Origin: Microplitis mediator
Lineage: Eukaryota > Arthropoda > Insecta > Hymenoptera > Braconidae
Length of the DNA stretch: 64,000 nt
Direction of reading: 5' to 3'
Assembly: GCF_029852145.1 (NCBI RefSeq)
Contig: NC_079978.1
Span: 14,559,153-14,623,152, forward strand
Both the position numbers and the translations under genes were made by a program. Each line of letters opens with the position of its first letter. Position 1 is the stretch's first letter. Of the stretch, positions 22,115 through 35,613 are shown piece after piece. A model generated the notes under the pieces. That model saw only the letters and a list, made by a program, of their open reading frames with translations. It had not been told where the DNA came from and made no database searches.

Positions 22115-22663
22115 TCCTGAGCAAAAAATCTAATTTGAAATGATTAGAGAAATCTCTTCTATTACAAATTGTATCATATCATAAAATCATAATTTGAAAT
22201 AGTTTAATGATTAAAAATTTTCAATTTTTAATTATTTTAAATTATAAAGATGTTATTTGACATTATTCAAAACGATTTTAATTTTATTTTCTCATTCAAT
22301 GTTATTTAAAATGATTAGAGAGTTTAAATGATTTCTAACAACTTTAAATCATCCGAAACACCAGAAACAGCATTATTATTTTCTTATCTAAATTTATATA
22401 TTTTGAGTGATTCAATAGTTCCAATCATTCGAATGATTTCAAGTTTCTCGAAGAACCCGAAATTCTAATATTTTTTTTTATTCAATTCAATTCAAAACAA
22501 TTGTACAATTCAAATCATTTTAAATAAGTTCAAGTCATAAAATAATGTTCCATTACTTTTTAAGTTAATATGATTTAAAATAATTCAGACAATTTAGATT
22601 GAATCAAAATTATTAATAGTTATCTAATCTCAAATCATTCCAAATTAGATTTCTTCACAGAGC
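22115..22663. mobile_element. Second MITE next to the (GT)n tract
   Basis: Inverted ends of about 33 bp containing AAATCTAATTTGAAATGATT, approximate boundaries. Both sides carry GT-rich sequence. The interior is AT-rich with many ATTTAAAATGATT-like motifs and no ORF. Confidence 0.6.
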
Positions 22664-22706
22664 TGTGTGTATTTGTGTATTTTATCACAGTGGACTGTAT
22701 TTTTTA

Positions 22707-24122
22707 TTGCACGACTCTTAATGCAAAGCATTAGAGTGTGCTTTACAATCGAAAAATTCAGTTTGGCTTTTTTTCGCTATTGTTTTTACTGTTTTACTTT
22801 TGTTAGTCTACGGAGCTGCACCAAGTTACAGATAATTGGATAGAGAATTTAATAAAGATTCATTTTATTACTTAAAAAAAAACAATTGAATGCATTAATT
22901 AACTGAAAAAACATTGAAATGTAAAAAAAAAAAAATTTTCCGTCAAGCAGTAAAAAAAGTGTCCGTAACCTGTAAACACAAAAACTCGCAAAAAAGCCAT
23001 TGTTTGGATCACGTTTTTTTTCAAAAGATCATTTTAAGGCCGAAGAAGAAGTGTGTCATAAATGGCAATTCGGCCCCGTTTAATTATAATTAATAAAAAG
23101 AACTTAACTAATTTTATATATCTATATTAGGGTGGCGCAAAAAAACAGACTATTTTTTTTTTTCCATCTCGCATGAAAATTTGTTGGTTTACGATGTTTT
23201 AAGAAGCCTCTCCTCAAATCAGTTCAATTAAAAATTTTTAAGAGGTCGCTCACGAATTTTGAAAATATCAAAAATGATCGAAATTCGGATTTTTATTTAA
23301 AAAATTTTTTTTTTCTCGTGGCAGCAATAGTTTAGATTTGTAAAATCATGACTATGCTGAAAATTTCAGCCCAAAATTTAAATATTTAAACGGCGCTCAA
23401 GAATTTTGAATATTAACTGATAATATGTAACTAATAGTTTGAATTAGTTTTTATAACTCAATTATTGTCATTCTACTTAAATATAACTTTGGCATAACCA
23501 AAAATATACAGGACAGTTTTAAACAATAAAATTTGGTAAGTTTTGAATAAGCGGAAAAACCTTCAAATTGGATTAAAAAATAAAAAAGTATGTAAATAAC
23601 TTATTATTTCTATTTCTCGGGTTATATTTTCATTCATTGTCATGCAAATTGATGGTGAAAAAATCGAGAAGCTTTATTATTAATATTTAAGGGTCGCTCA
23701 AAAACGTCCAAGAGACTGCGCTCGGAAACATTCAATATTGCTGCCACGAGAAAAAACAAAATTTTTAAATAAAAATCCGAATTTTGATCATTTTTGATAC
23801 TTTCAAAATTCGTGAGCGACCTCTTAAAAATTTTTTATCGAGCTGATTTGTGGAGAGGCTTCTTAAAACATCGTAAACCAACAAATTTTCATGCGAGATG
23901 GAAAAAAAAAAAATAGTCGGTTTTTTTGCGCCACCCTAATCTATATATATGTTTTTTACATATACTTTCGTCACACCAGTCGCGCCTGCACAAAAAAATA
24001 CATCTGACTATTTTTCGGAGCGAAATTTAAATTTCTGGGGTAATAGAAAGGAAAAAAAATTCTCCTTGAAACTTTTATCGTACATTTTTCTTTTTTTTTG
24101 CAAGTGAGCATTAAGAGTCGTG
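22707..24122. repeat. Region bounded by inverted TGCACGACTCTTAATGC
   Basis: A 17-bp inverted pair (near 22708 and 24105) encloses 1.4 kb, including the fold-back at 23128-23938. It may be one older element with a younger one inside. No gene was seen. Confidence 0.35.
23128..23938. mobile_element. Fold-back element, hAT-like (TAGGGTGG family)
   Basis: 811 bp. Arms of about 210 bp begin TAGGGTGGCGC. A perfect 8-bp duplication ATCTATAT lies at 23120-23127 and 23939-23946. Eight-base duplications are typical of hAT elements. Noncoding. Confidence 0.85.
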
Positions 24123-24518
24123 CACTTTTGGATTTACCAAACTTTTTTAATAAATTTTTATTTTTACCTCGCCTGGTTCGTGATTATAATTATTATTCCA
24201 TTTCCTCACAACAAATAACTTTCTTTTATCGTCCAAGCTAGCCTTCAGTACTACTGGACAGCCAGTCTTTTCATGTTTACAAATAAAACCGTTCGAATTC
24301 TACTTTAAAATTTTTAGTAATAAATTAATATTCATTAACATTAAATCAATCTGTTTATTTTTAAATTTAAGTTTGTGATATTTTCAAATTTTATGTTTAA
24401 ACATAAGGTACAATGGGGTATCCCAAAAATTTTGTAAATAAAATTTTTTTTTTAATTTTTTCCAGCATTCCAAAAACTTTTATAAATGTAATTGAGCATT
24501 ATTTTGAATTTTTTTTAA

Positions 24519-25400
24519 CTTCCCGCTCAGAAAATCGACGATTTTCGAAAAATTCAGGATGTGATTGCTTTCACCCCGATTTGCGAAAGTCGAGTTTTCA
24601 CGAGATGGAGACGTTTTGAGGTCCTACGAAGCTATTCTGACTATTTTCAGAATGATGTCCGAGTGTCTGTATGTGTGTGTGTGTGTGGATATGTAAACTC
24701 TTTATAACTTTTTAACTTTTTCCCGACATTGTGAATCGAAATGAATCGGTGTGAGCTCTACACGGGGGTAGCGCCAATCTAAGTTCGTTGTTAAGGCTGT
24801 GTGAGTAACGGTTTAATCGTGTGAGTAACAGTTTAATCGTGGTAGTGCATGCATGCGCCCCCTTCTACTATTTTTTCTGCCCCTTCTGTTCTCAACAGGT
24901 TAGCGCTCTCTCGCTTTAAGACGAAGACGTACGATTCAAATTGAGAGTAGGGACTCAAGGTCAACCGGGAAAGGCTTAACTAATGAACCGATTTCGATGG
25001 TTAAGGCGGCAATCGAAAGAGCTTGTTGACTATCAACTTTTCTGAACATTTCAGATCATTTGATCGAGTAGACTCAATACTATTGGCGAATTGCGAAAAA
25101 AAAAATTAAAAAAAAATTTTTTTTTTTTTGATTTCTCATAAACGACTTATACGATTAACTTCAAAATCTAATCAGCTATAGAACTTCATAATTCGCGTTT
25201 CATGCGAATCCAACCATCTCAATTGGTTAATTCGTTAGCGAGATATCGTGGGAGAAAGAAATGCTAAAAAACGGTTTTTTAAAAGAGCTCAAAAATGTAT
25301 CCACAGCAATGTTTTTGAGCTCCTTGAGCTCGAAATCAGCGGGAAGTTTTGGGGCTGGCCCGCAGAGTCAACCGATGGACAAATTTTTTTTCGTTAAACT
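24519..25400 (+). repeat. Dispersed repeat (AACTTCCCGC family), copy A
   Basis: Starts TTAACTTCCCGC and ends with GCGGGAAGTTTTGGGGCTGG followed by a GTCAACCGA tail. Related copies are at 33139-33934 (plus strand), 51121-51744 (minus) and a fragment at 29940-30010 (minus). AACTTCCCGC and GCGGGAAGTT form short inverted ends. Noncoding; class unknown. Confidence 0.7.
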
Positions 25401-25500
25401 TTTACAAAAATCGAGTGTCAGTCGAAAAATGATAATATCTTGTTTCATGATAAAAACTATTAAAAGTTTTTTTTCTTACTCTATATCCAATAATTATGTA

Positions 25501-26720
25501 GGGAAGAGGGGGGCAAAACAAGACCTCCAAAATTTTTGTTTAATTTTAATGATTCCAGAATAAGGAACCCTTTTAAAGTGTTTGAGATTCTAGTTTATTT
25601 TTAGCTTGTCTAAATAAAAAAAAATTCCTCAACTTAAGTTTGAAGTTAATTCTTTTTTTTCAAAACTCGAAAATAATCGGTAACTTGAACTGAGGCCATA
25701 TCGATTACGTGCGGGCTCTTTCAGTTGAGCTATTTGAGCTTACGCTATGGTCCGTTCAATGTTTCTGTATAAATAACATTAAAATAATTATGCGCTAAGG
25801 ATAAATATTCTCAATAATTTATTAATTAGCACTTAAGATGAAATGAAATAATAACCGCATTTTAGGACATTTCTAAGAGGGCCCAGATTGCTCCAAATTT
25901 TTATTTTTTATTTTTGGAGCATTTTGTTTCCGATTATATGGAAGGAGACTAGAAGAAGTAAAAGGTGTAAAATAATCAAATATTAAAACTTGTTTTTTAG
26001 TGGGCCCATTTTTCCCAAATTTAAAGACTTTTAATTTTTAACAGGCGCGGCATATTGAGACTAAATATATAGTAAGGGGCTAGAAAGAAGTAAAATAAGT
26101 GAGAATCACTAAGAACATAAGCCCTTGGTTCTTAAGGGTTTTCTACGTTGCTCTCTTAAACAAATGAATATTTTTGAAAAATGAAAACGTAGATTGCTAG
26201 ATTATAGAACAATGCATCGAGGCTTGTTCTTCTTTTGACGTTTAGATGTTTTTTTCGAGAGAAAAGCGTGGACAAACATTGCTACAGACCCTCCTTAAAG
26301 GCCCATTTTACCCCTTCTTGTCCTGAAATGTTATTTTTCTTTATGTAAATTACTTAGAAATAAATATAATTCAACCAAATTTATTTAATATTCAGAATTT
26401 TCTTTTTTTTAACTTCAACTGAAAAATTGTTCTCTTTACTTTGAATATCACTAAAGAAAAAAAATTTATCGTATTCGAATCTTCGCAAACTTAGTACTCC
26501 TTAAGTACCCCGTTTTAAATTTAACTTCAGAAAATTTTTTTATTTAGTTGAGTTAAAAGTGAATCATAATCTCAAACACTTTACAAAGGTTCCGTATTCT
26601 TGAATAATTTAAATTAAACAAAAATTATGCTGGGATTACTATGCCCCAAAAATCTCGAAGCATCCAAAATTTTAGGGGGCCCATTTTTCCCCCCGAGGCC
26701 AATTATGCCCCCATCTTCCC
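25501..26720. mobile_element. TA-flanked DNA element with G-rich ends
   Basis: Begins GGGAAGAGGGGGGCAAAAC and ends with the near complement TTATGCCCCCATCTTCCC, flanked by TA on both sides, as for Tc1/mariner targets. The 1.2-kb interior has no convincing ORF. A tRNA-like remnant (CAGTTGAGCTATTTGAGC, near 25721) lies inside. Confidence 0.6.
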
Positions 26721-27883
26721 TATTAGGATGTCCCCAAAAAAATAAATATTTTTTTTTTCTAACGTTTTATAGGCTCGAAAGTTACTTTATATTATAAAAA
26801 AATCCTCACCAAATGTTAGCCAGATATCTTTAAAATTGCGCTATCACAAAGGGGGGTCTCCTTTCTCATTCGAAATACACGTCACAATATTTCATTTTAG
26901 TTTTTCGTTGTTGAGGCTATGAATCAAATTTTTTTTCACATTCCATCCATTGTATTTTTCTGCGAAATTATATTCTCTATAAAAAAGTGTTAAAGCATTA
27001 TGTGCGTCAAACAAACTGGGAAAAAACTACGAGGCTTCAAACATCAACAAAAATGTAGTTTCCTCAGTGTTAATTTTTTTTTTATTATTTTTAATTTTCT
27101 TTTACTAGGAAATTTAATTCCCTACTAAAAGTATCGAATATCATATGTACGTCAAATGTATGAGAAGGAAGTTACAGGGCTTAAAATGTCAACGATGAAT
27201 GAAGTTTACTTTTCGTTGTCATTTAAGTTTAAAAAAATTAATATATTTTAAACTTCACTTTTCTGATATTTAGAAAAAAAATTTTTTAATGTATTTTAAA
27301 TGGGGGAAGGGACCTTACCTACGGTAGCACATTTTTTGACATAGTGAGCTGAAATTTTAGGAAAATTTCATATTCGTCTAGTAAAGAAAAGAATCTTTTC
27401 AATTGTATTTAATCGGAGAATTAACTGATTTTTTCCTGTGTAACCCATCTCAAAAATCTATGTGGAATTACATGGAAACCCATAGGAATCCATACAGAAA
27501 AGTATGGATTTACGTAAGAATCTATAGGAATTACTATAGGGGAGGGTGGGCAGAGCGGCCACCCTACGCCAATTATTACTTTTTGTGGCTTTCAACCATC
27601 AGATCACTTTACTTTTGTCCTATTTCCAATAAATTTATGGACATCTCGCTGAAATTCTGAAAAAAAATTTTTTTTTGTGGGGCAGAGCGGCTCCCCTCCA
27701 AAAAGTTTTTATTATTACTAATGTATTTCTTTCTCTTGACAACTATTTTTGGTTTTATTTTACTCAATAACAGTTTTGTTAGGTGTAATAAATCGTTCCT
27801 CCTCGATTAGCTTAATTACTAATTGTTATTTAATAAAAAAAAAAAATCAATTCTTAATTTCTTATTTGTCATTATTTTGAACC
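26721..27883. other. AT-rich intergenic sequence
   Basis: No gene or complete element recognised. A G/C-rich patch at 27540-27710 (GGGCAGAGCGG twice) may be the remains of a small element. Confidence 0.4.
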
Positions 27884-29540
27884 TGTAACAGGGAAAATTT
27901 GAATTTTCCGCGTTCAGATTACCACGGTTACCTAGTATACGCGCCGTCGATAAAAACTATAACTACTCCAGGGTTATCCGGGGTGGAGCGCGACTTGTCA
28001 CCAGGAGTGGTAATTGTAGGGGCTTGTCCGTCAATCCCCCTCCTAGGGTACACAGTGATAAGTGTTGATGAGAAAAATCGAGACCAGAGGACAACCGGAC
28101 AGACCTCCGAACCAGAGAGACGCTCAACGATCTTCAGGTGAAGGAGTATTAATAAAATTACGAGAGAACGAGTACGAGAGTGAAGGAGAACAAAGACGCG
28201 AGTAAAGGAACCTAACAAGACGGAACAAAGGAACCTGACGAGACGGAGACAACCGCAACAGGAAAAGAAACACCAGTAATTAACCTCAGGTATTAATTAA
28301 ATTAATTATTCTAGGCCCAAGCCAGAATATTAATTTAGTTCTATAAAAATACTTAGTCGTTCGTCGGGTAATCCGCGTCTAGGCCCGTTATAAATTATTT
28401 AGAATAAATTTTGTTAAAGTTGATTTAAGCCAGACGTTTGTCTAACCAGATCCAGGCCTTTTAGCCGGATCCAGGCGTCGTTGATAATTCCAGGCCATTG
28501 CCGGAATTATTGCGTCGTAGAAAATTCTAGGCCCATTGTGCTGAGCACAAGCCAGAAATTTCGTGGTCGAGTCCGCGTTAAATATAGTTGTTTAATTAAA
28601 ATAAATGAATTAAAATTAAGTAAATTAATTATATAAAATTAATCGAAATAAATAATTTGGAATTTATAAAGAGACAGATAAATAGATAAATTAAATTCAA
28701 CAGACGTGAAAGGTCTGAAAATTAATTAATTAATAATTAAAATTATTAAATAAAATTAGTTAATAATTTACCGTAATAAAATTTATAACAATAAAAGAGA
28801 AATAAGAGTCTGAACCGAAAAGGAAAGAATCAAGGGAAATCCAAAGTAGTCATTAACGCATACTTTGAAGTATCAGGTAAACGCGACGTTGAGATCTCCG
28901 ATGAAAATTTACTGTTGATACGGATAATTATTAAATGAAAGAAAAGTAAAAGTAAAAGTAATTAAGATAAATAAAAATAAATTACTTAAAAATTTTCTTA
29001 TTCAAAAATTAATTAATTTATTATAAAGTCGTGGCGGGAAAGTCGATGGGAAAGTCGGGATTGGTTTTAAATAATTATTATTGTTAATTATTGTTCGTCA
29101 GGTACGACGATTTTATATTGTTTTAAATAAATGCCCAAGGTAGTTGGTCAATAGTAATAATAAAGTCGTGTGCGTGTGTGTGTGATGCCAAAGGTAGTTG
29201 GCTTAAAACAAGGTTTTACAACGTCAAAGGTAGTTGATGATAGTAATAAGGTATAATGTATAAGATATAAAAGGTGTAAGGTTTATAAGGTATAAAAGTT
29301 ATAAGGTTTATAAGGTCAAAAGGTTTATAAGGTTAAAAGGTTTATTAATTAAATAAAAGGTCAAAAGGTTAAATAAAAGTGTATTAAAATTATTATAAAT
29401 TATCCTTCCTCTCCTCTCTCTTACAATTAATTAATTTACAACGACCCTGATGATCTAAGATCCGGCTCTGGGAGGCCGTTATCACTTCCAGTGGCGACCT
29501 TGATAAAGGACGACCAGAGTAACAGCATAGCCCTGTTATA
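27884..29540 (+). mobile_element. Solo LTR, gypsy-like, 1.66 kb
   Basis: Termini TGTAACAGGG and CCCTGTTATA are inverted repeats, flanked by a 4-bp duplication AACC (27880-27883 and 29541-29544). No pol sequence is present, so this is a solo LTR left by recombination, or a non-autonomous relative. The same terminal bases and the same AACC duplication occur in the gypsy element at 3484-15525, though the LTR bodies differ. Confidence 0.75.
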
Positions 29541-29780
29541 AACCCAAAAAACGTGTTTTATCATTCTTTAGATTACAGATCATTTTTCATTATTTAAAAA
29601 ATTTTATCGATTAAAAAATAAATTATTATTTCCGAATATTCTTAGTGGCCAGAATTGCCCGAAAAATGGAATAATATTTTAAATTTTTTATAATTTGACA
29701 ATAAAAATACGAAAGAATCATTTTTTCAGAATTCGCGGCTGATCAATTTTGCCATAGGTGTCATGCGTAGGACTAAAAAT

Positions 29781-29884
29781 CAGTGCAGCCAGATCGTGGG
29801 ATATTTTTACCCCCTCCTGCCATTACACTCCATGCTATTTGACCGCGGGAAGGGGTAAAAATATCCCACGATCTGGCAGCACTG
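29781..29884. mobile_element. 104-bp hAT-type MITE
   Basis: Ends CAGTGCAGCCAGATCG and the complement of CAGTGCTGCCAGATCG, arms about 35 bp, with a perfect 8-bp duplication CTAAAAAT at 29773-29780 and 29885-29892. CAGTG-type ends with 8-bp duplications are hallmarks of hAT elements. Confidence 0.9.
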
Positions 29885-30473
29885 CTAAAAATGCGCAAAT
29901 ATATTGGATTTATAGTAATTAGACGAAAAAAACAAAAATGTGTCTATCGGTTGACCCTGTGGCCCAGCCCCATAACTTCCCGTTGTTAGCATTTCTTTCT
30001 CCCACGATTTGTTTTTTTTTCAAACACCCTAGTGTATATCTATATATTGGTCGATTCAAATTGTTTTAAATCATTTCAAATTGTTTTGAATTATTACAAA
30101 TCATTTTTCTTTAGTCAGATAGGGTACTTACCTTTTTTTTTTGTTTTTTCTGAGTTAATTATTTTTGAAAAACTACATATCAGATGAAATTCAGAAAATT
30201 TAATCCCGTCGTAATTGTTTTCTTTTTTTTTTCATTTCACAATATTTTTTTATTGTTCTGGAATTTCTCACAATAAAATCATATTTAGTTGCCTCCTTGT
30301 AGGCATCAATGTCGCTAAAAAATTCGGCAGTATTTTTATACTCTTTGTTTAAAAAGACTTGATTCGCCATTCAAAATAATTTCTGGAATAAAAAATTTTA
30401 ATATTTACATAAAAATTAAATACTTTAAAAAAAATTTATTTTTCATTTCAATCCACAAAATGTCATACACGGA

Positions 30474-30830
30474 GAGAAAAATATCGCCAGATTAAGTATA
30501 CGTATCGCTATTCTGGCTATACGCTGTATAGTCATCTTACTTAACGATACGCCGTATAGCCAATTCAGCTATACAGAGTATCCTCACAGTGGATCGTCAA
30601 AATGATGATCCGTATCCTTATTTTAGGCATTTTATGAATCGCTGACATGACTATTGCGCAAACTCTGTATTTAGGCATCCGGCAACCGAGAACGATCATA
30701 CGTATAGCCAATTTAGCTATACGGATCCTCACGCTGGCGATACAGATACCTATATCAACGAAACTACATATCGTTATAAAGGCTATTCGTCGTATTGTTA
30801 AATTAAGGGGGGGGGGGGTAGGGATTTAAA
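30474..30830. repeat. Element end with CACGGAGAGAAAA terminus
   Basis: TA then CACGGAGAGAAAAATATCGCC, followed by several diverged copies of a CTATACG motif and a poly-G run at about 30806. The matching right end was not found; a similar terminus occurs in inverse orientation near 55962-55974. Confidence 0.4.
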
Positions 30831-31105
30831 GGCGAAAAAAAAGCATATTTTTGTGATTTTTTCCCGGCGCGATGAGTAATATAATTTCATTAAAATTAAT
30901 CACATATTATTGTACAACTTTTAAAGAATATCAGAAAAAAATTTCAACGAAAAATATTGTTTAATAAGCCGGTGACGTTGAATCTCCGGAGGCGCCTCGA
31001 AAAAAAGTCGTTTTGCGGTGAACATCATAACTCGTTACCGGATCATCGGAAAAGAAAAAATTGATATGCATTTCAAAGTTGATGTATTTCTCGAGGTTAC
31101 GACGA

Positions 31106-31140
<35 letters not shown>

Positions 31141-33138
31141 CAATTTTTTGCAGCACTTGGAAGTGAAAAACGCGATTTTAGCTCAAAAAATCGCGGTTAA
31201 TTTGTTATTAAAAAACAGAAAAAAATGAAAAACAAAAAAAAAACTCTTTGTGGTTACCTGTTGATTTATGTGAAGAAGTAATGTTCAAATTTCCAAAAGG
31301 ATCGGTTCAGTACATTTTGAGTTGTGATGTTCACGGACTTTAAAAATAACGTTTTCGGGAAAATTCATTTAAAGTTTTTTATTCGTGAAAATTTGAAATA
31401 AACTATCAATAAAAGAATATGAATTTTTATACTTATATTAAGTCATCAGTTTACATCCTTTGAAAGACACACAGCCGGAGAAAGGGATTCGGAAGAACAA
31501 AGAAAATTGCAGCTGATTTCTACTAGGGGTATATAGGGGCAGGTCGGGCAGGTATAAAAATCAGGTATCACGGCCGGTCATTTGAAACGCTGTAACTCCG
31601 TTAGTTTTACTCGGATTGATTTAAAATTTGTACACAATATTCTCGACATATTGTTCATGCAGAAAAAAAAATAAAAAAAAAATAAAAAAGAATAATTTTA
31701 AAACCTTACCCCCCCCCCCCTTAAATAAACGAACACTTAACCTAACCCAAATACGTATCTTTATTTTAACGATACTATAGATTATTAAATTAATATGAGA
31801 GTATTCCTAAATTAGGTATACGAATCGTTATTCTGACGATACGTCATTTGAGGATACATTGGATCGGCCTAGCTCGGCCAAGCTTGGGCCTATTGTTTCT
31901 TCCTATAAGGGATGCTTTGTAAGACACAATCAGTGGCTTTTGTTGAAAAACATTCTTTTACAGCGATAATGTTGATTACAGAAAATTTTTTTAGTAAGGG
32001 TTAGTTATTGTCGTTAACATTATATTATTATCTATACTTATTTTTTTTTTTTTTTTACAAGACATATTTTAAATAATTTTGTACTTACTATTTGTACGGT
32101 GTTTATTTCCAATTGGTGTAAAAAAAGAAAGTATACAGACTGCTAATGGCGTAGTTTTATAGATCCTTGGCTTTGGTTAGTCCTTCTTCACAGTTAAGTT
32201 ATTATTGTCTTTTGTTATTCATTTATTTATTTTTTTTTTCTTCATGCTTATATACATGTTTAATATTGTAATACAATTTCTAACAGATGGCATCGCAAAC
32301 AAAATTTAAGAATTTGAAACGAAATAAACATTGAAAAGTTTTTCTATAATTACAAAATACAAAAATAATTATAAATTAAAAAAATAATTATGAAAAAAAA
32401 TAATTTCGAAAGAATGTTATAAAAAATTTTAGTTTCCAAAAATTGAAAATATATCAATAGAATCGCTCAAAATTTTGTTTCATTCATTAAATAGTATAAA
32501 AAAAAAATTACAAATTTACATCTTTATAAACTAAATATATACAAAAAATCGACACTTTTTAACATTTATATCGAACAAAAAATATATATTGTCAGATAGA
32601 ATATATTATTTTGTATATAACGATTTTTTATAGTATACATTATTTTAATCGTATTTCATTTATGGAGATGTTATACTCTTAATTATCATACATCTTAATG
32701 TTTATATAAATTTTTTTAAGAGACTTTTTTTAACGCTATTTGTTTTTTTTAGTTCTTCTTAAAATTATATATTTTCTTCATATTCATTTAATTGGAGACA
32801 ATATCTTTCCATACTTTTTTAATTTTATAAAACTTTATAATTATCGTAATTTTTATTTAAATATTTATAGAAACAAAATTTTTTATAGTTGTTTATATGG
32901 ATAGTATTTTCGTTTTCATCATTTATTTCTTTTCTTTCTTTCTTTCACACATTATTGTTTTTCCCCTTTTTTAATTTATAAAAAAATACGTATAGAGATA
33001 TTTATTTTAAGAAACCTTTGAAATTTTGTTCGCAATGTTACCCGTAAGAAATAGAGAACTTGCATGAATTTTTAATCATCACAAATTTATTTATAGATGA
33101 GAGATCAACTTTTTAAGAATATGTTTTAATCATTTTAA
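30831..33138. other. AT-rich region without recognised gene
   Basis: Contains a T run of about 30 bases at 31111-31140, a poly-C run near 31710, and long A/T-rich tracts. I see no coding region or complete element. Confidence 0.5.
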
Positions 33139-33934
33139 CTTCCCGCTAAGAAAATTGTAAATTTTCAAAAATTCGGGAAGTTATTGGTTTCGGTCCGACT
33201 TACGAAAATCGAATTTCCATCAGATGTCGACGTTTTGAGGTCCTAGGGAGCTATTCTGACTAATTTCAAGATGATGTCCGAGTGTATGTATGTATGTATG
33301 TACGTACGTGCGTACGTACGTATGTAAATACCTGTATCTTTTGAACGGATGAACCGATTTTGAACTTTAAGGTGTCATTCGACGCGGCTTGTCAATATCT
33401 TAAAGCCGTGAGAAAATTGAGCTTGATCGGTAGGGCTCGTTCAGAGATATTCCAAAAATAAAATTTTTTCAAAAATGTTTTTATTGGATAACTTTTAATG
33501 TGTTCGATGGATTGATTCCGAAATGGGCTGGGCTCTAGAGCTTTATAAGCCGCGTCGAATGCCACCTCAACCATCAAAATCGGTTCATTCGTTCAATAGA
33601 AACCGCTGTCGAAAGAATTAAAAAAAAAAATTTATTTTATTTTTTCTGAAATATCTCAAAAACGATTCGATAAATCGAATTCAAAATTTGATCAGCTTTA
33701 GAACTTGATAAAACGCGTCGATTGCCACCTTAACTGTTTCAATCGGTTTATTCGTTTGAGAGATATCGTTGGAGAAAAAATGGTGAAAAACATTTTTTTT
33801 CGAAAGGAACAGCATACAAACGTATTTTCGAGCTCGAAAATGTATTCACAATAATGTTTTCGAGGTTCTTGAGCTTGAAAACAGCGGAAAGTTTTGGGGC
33901 TGGCCCGCAGGGTCAACTGACAGACCGATTTTTT
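33139..33934 (+). repeat. Dispersed repeat (AACTTCCCGC family), copy B
   Basis: Same family as 24519-25400, with a (GTAT)n/(GTAC)n microsatellite at about 33286-33322. It abuts the left arm of the MULE-like element. Confidence 0.75.
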
Positions 33935-34211
33935 TTATTTGTAATTAGTAACGTACTTACAATGAGCCTTAAATAGCTGTGAGAGAAAAATGACTATTAT
34001 TCGAGTACTGTCTTGCAGTCTGCCTGCGATGAGGAAACTATCAGTTCGCCCGTTTGAGGAAACGGGCAGATTAATTTTTATGTTTAAATTATAAATAATT
34101 TGTTTATTTTTAATTAGTAACAAACGTACATTGAGCCTAAAAGAGGTGGAAGAGAAATTCAAATTTTGAATCTATTTTGTTATCTATTCATTAATACAAT
34201 CTCTTTTACAG

Positions 34212-35613
34212 TGATGACGAAGTTGGAGCATTAGTTGCATTTTCAAAGAGCAAACCTCTTATTAAATATTGGCGTCGAAAATCACAGCCTGAACGTTTAC
34301 GGCTGCAAATGAATGAAAACGCTTTACATGGCTTCTGGCAATCATTAATTACAGCGAAAAACAACGGATTATTAAAATATGGTAGTAATTTGAGTCATGA
34401 ACTATCAATTAATTTTGAGTACGTTCTGATGAAAAAAGGTGAAGTAGCTGAAAATTTATTCATCTACGACTTCAATTTATTAGAATCAATAGCTTCTGTT
34501 TCAATCCATATTTACGTCGACGCAACATTTAGGTGCCCACCGAAATTTTTAGACTGTACCGTACAAATGTTGACGATCATGGTAAAGATCGAAAATCCGG
34601 CAGCTAAATGTGAGAAGGTATGATTTTTGATATCTATTGATGTTCTGAAATATAAAGCGTACTATTTGTTCTCGATCTTCAATCCAAACATATTCAAATT
34701 ATCAATAATTATTCATTTGAAGGAAAATTACCGATAGAACAAATATAAAGACTTATCTGTCCATTTTCTTTCAACGGGAAAAATATTTAATTTCTGATTT
34801 TTTATTTTTTTTTTATATACTTACTAATTTAATTTCTCAGCTAAAATTATTTACGTTGTAGCCTATTCCATGCATGCATGTCTTAATGACAAATAAAGAA
34901 GAAATTTGTTATTTAAACGTATGGCAATTTATGACAAAAACGTTCCCAAAATTTAAGCCCGTATCATACACATCCAAAAAATTAATGGAACAAGAAAATT
35001 TTATATAGAGTCTTATCACCGTGATTGGAATGCTGTACTACGGAAGTATCCTCATCCAAACCAATTTCTCGGTAAGCCCTGCTCAAAAAATATGATAAAT
35101 TCTTATAGCTGTATGTGTAAGGCCCTATACTTAACTATGGGATTTCTCGTAGAACTCAGTCATTCTTATAAAATCTCTATGGGAATTTATGAGGATCCAT
35201 TGGATTCTATGAGATTTTCTAAATAGTAGGTAAAGCTTTTAACGATAAAAATAATACTGGATGATATAAGTAACTAAACTGTGAACTTTATTTGTCTAGA
35301 AAATTTGAAGGACGTCTATATGTAAAGGCCAAAGCAGTGAAAGCCTTGATTGAAAAAGGTATTGATGTCACCGGCGGAAAAAAAAAATCACGAAAGAATC
35401 AAACGATGAAATTCACAACTTCTGGAGAGATGTAGAGAGACAACTAAGTTCTGACCAAGGAATAATGATTGAAGATATTATTGAAAAACTGAATGATTTT
35501 AAAGTGATTCAAGAGCTAAGAAACCGAGTAGATATCTATGAAATTCAAGAAGAAGAAAGCTCAGAAAGAGAAGCCTGGGAAAGTGATGTAATCTCGGAAG
35601 AAGAAACGGAATA
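34212..35613 (+). pseudogene. MULE-like transposase, three exon pieces, frameshifted
   Basis: Exon a 34212-34617 (after TTTTACAG, before GTATGA) is open throughout and contains YVDATFRCPPKFLDC, matching the first catalytic Asp region of Mutator-type transposases. Exon b starts at 34862 (PCMHVLMTNKEEICYLNVW) but meets a TAG near 35007; another frame (YHRDWNAVLRKYPHPNQF) continues to a donor at about 35071. Exon c (35300-35613) changes frame in a 10-A run near 35380 and ends with an acidic tail (EEESSEREAWESD). The product would cut and move DNA; this copy looks inactive. The upstream exon was not found. Confidence 0.55.

Noticed and set aside
31730..31755. Telomere-like TTAACCTAACCC
   Set aside because: A single short occurrence without repetition.
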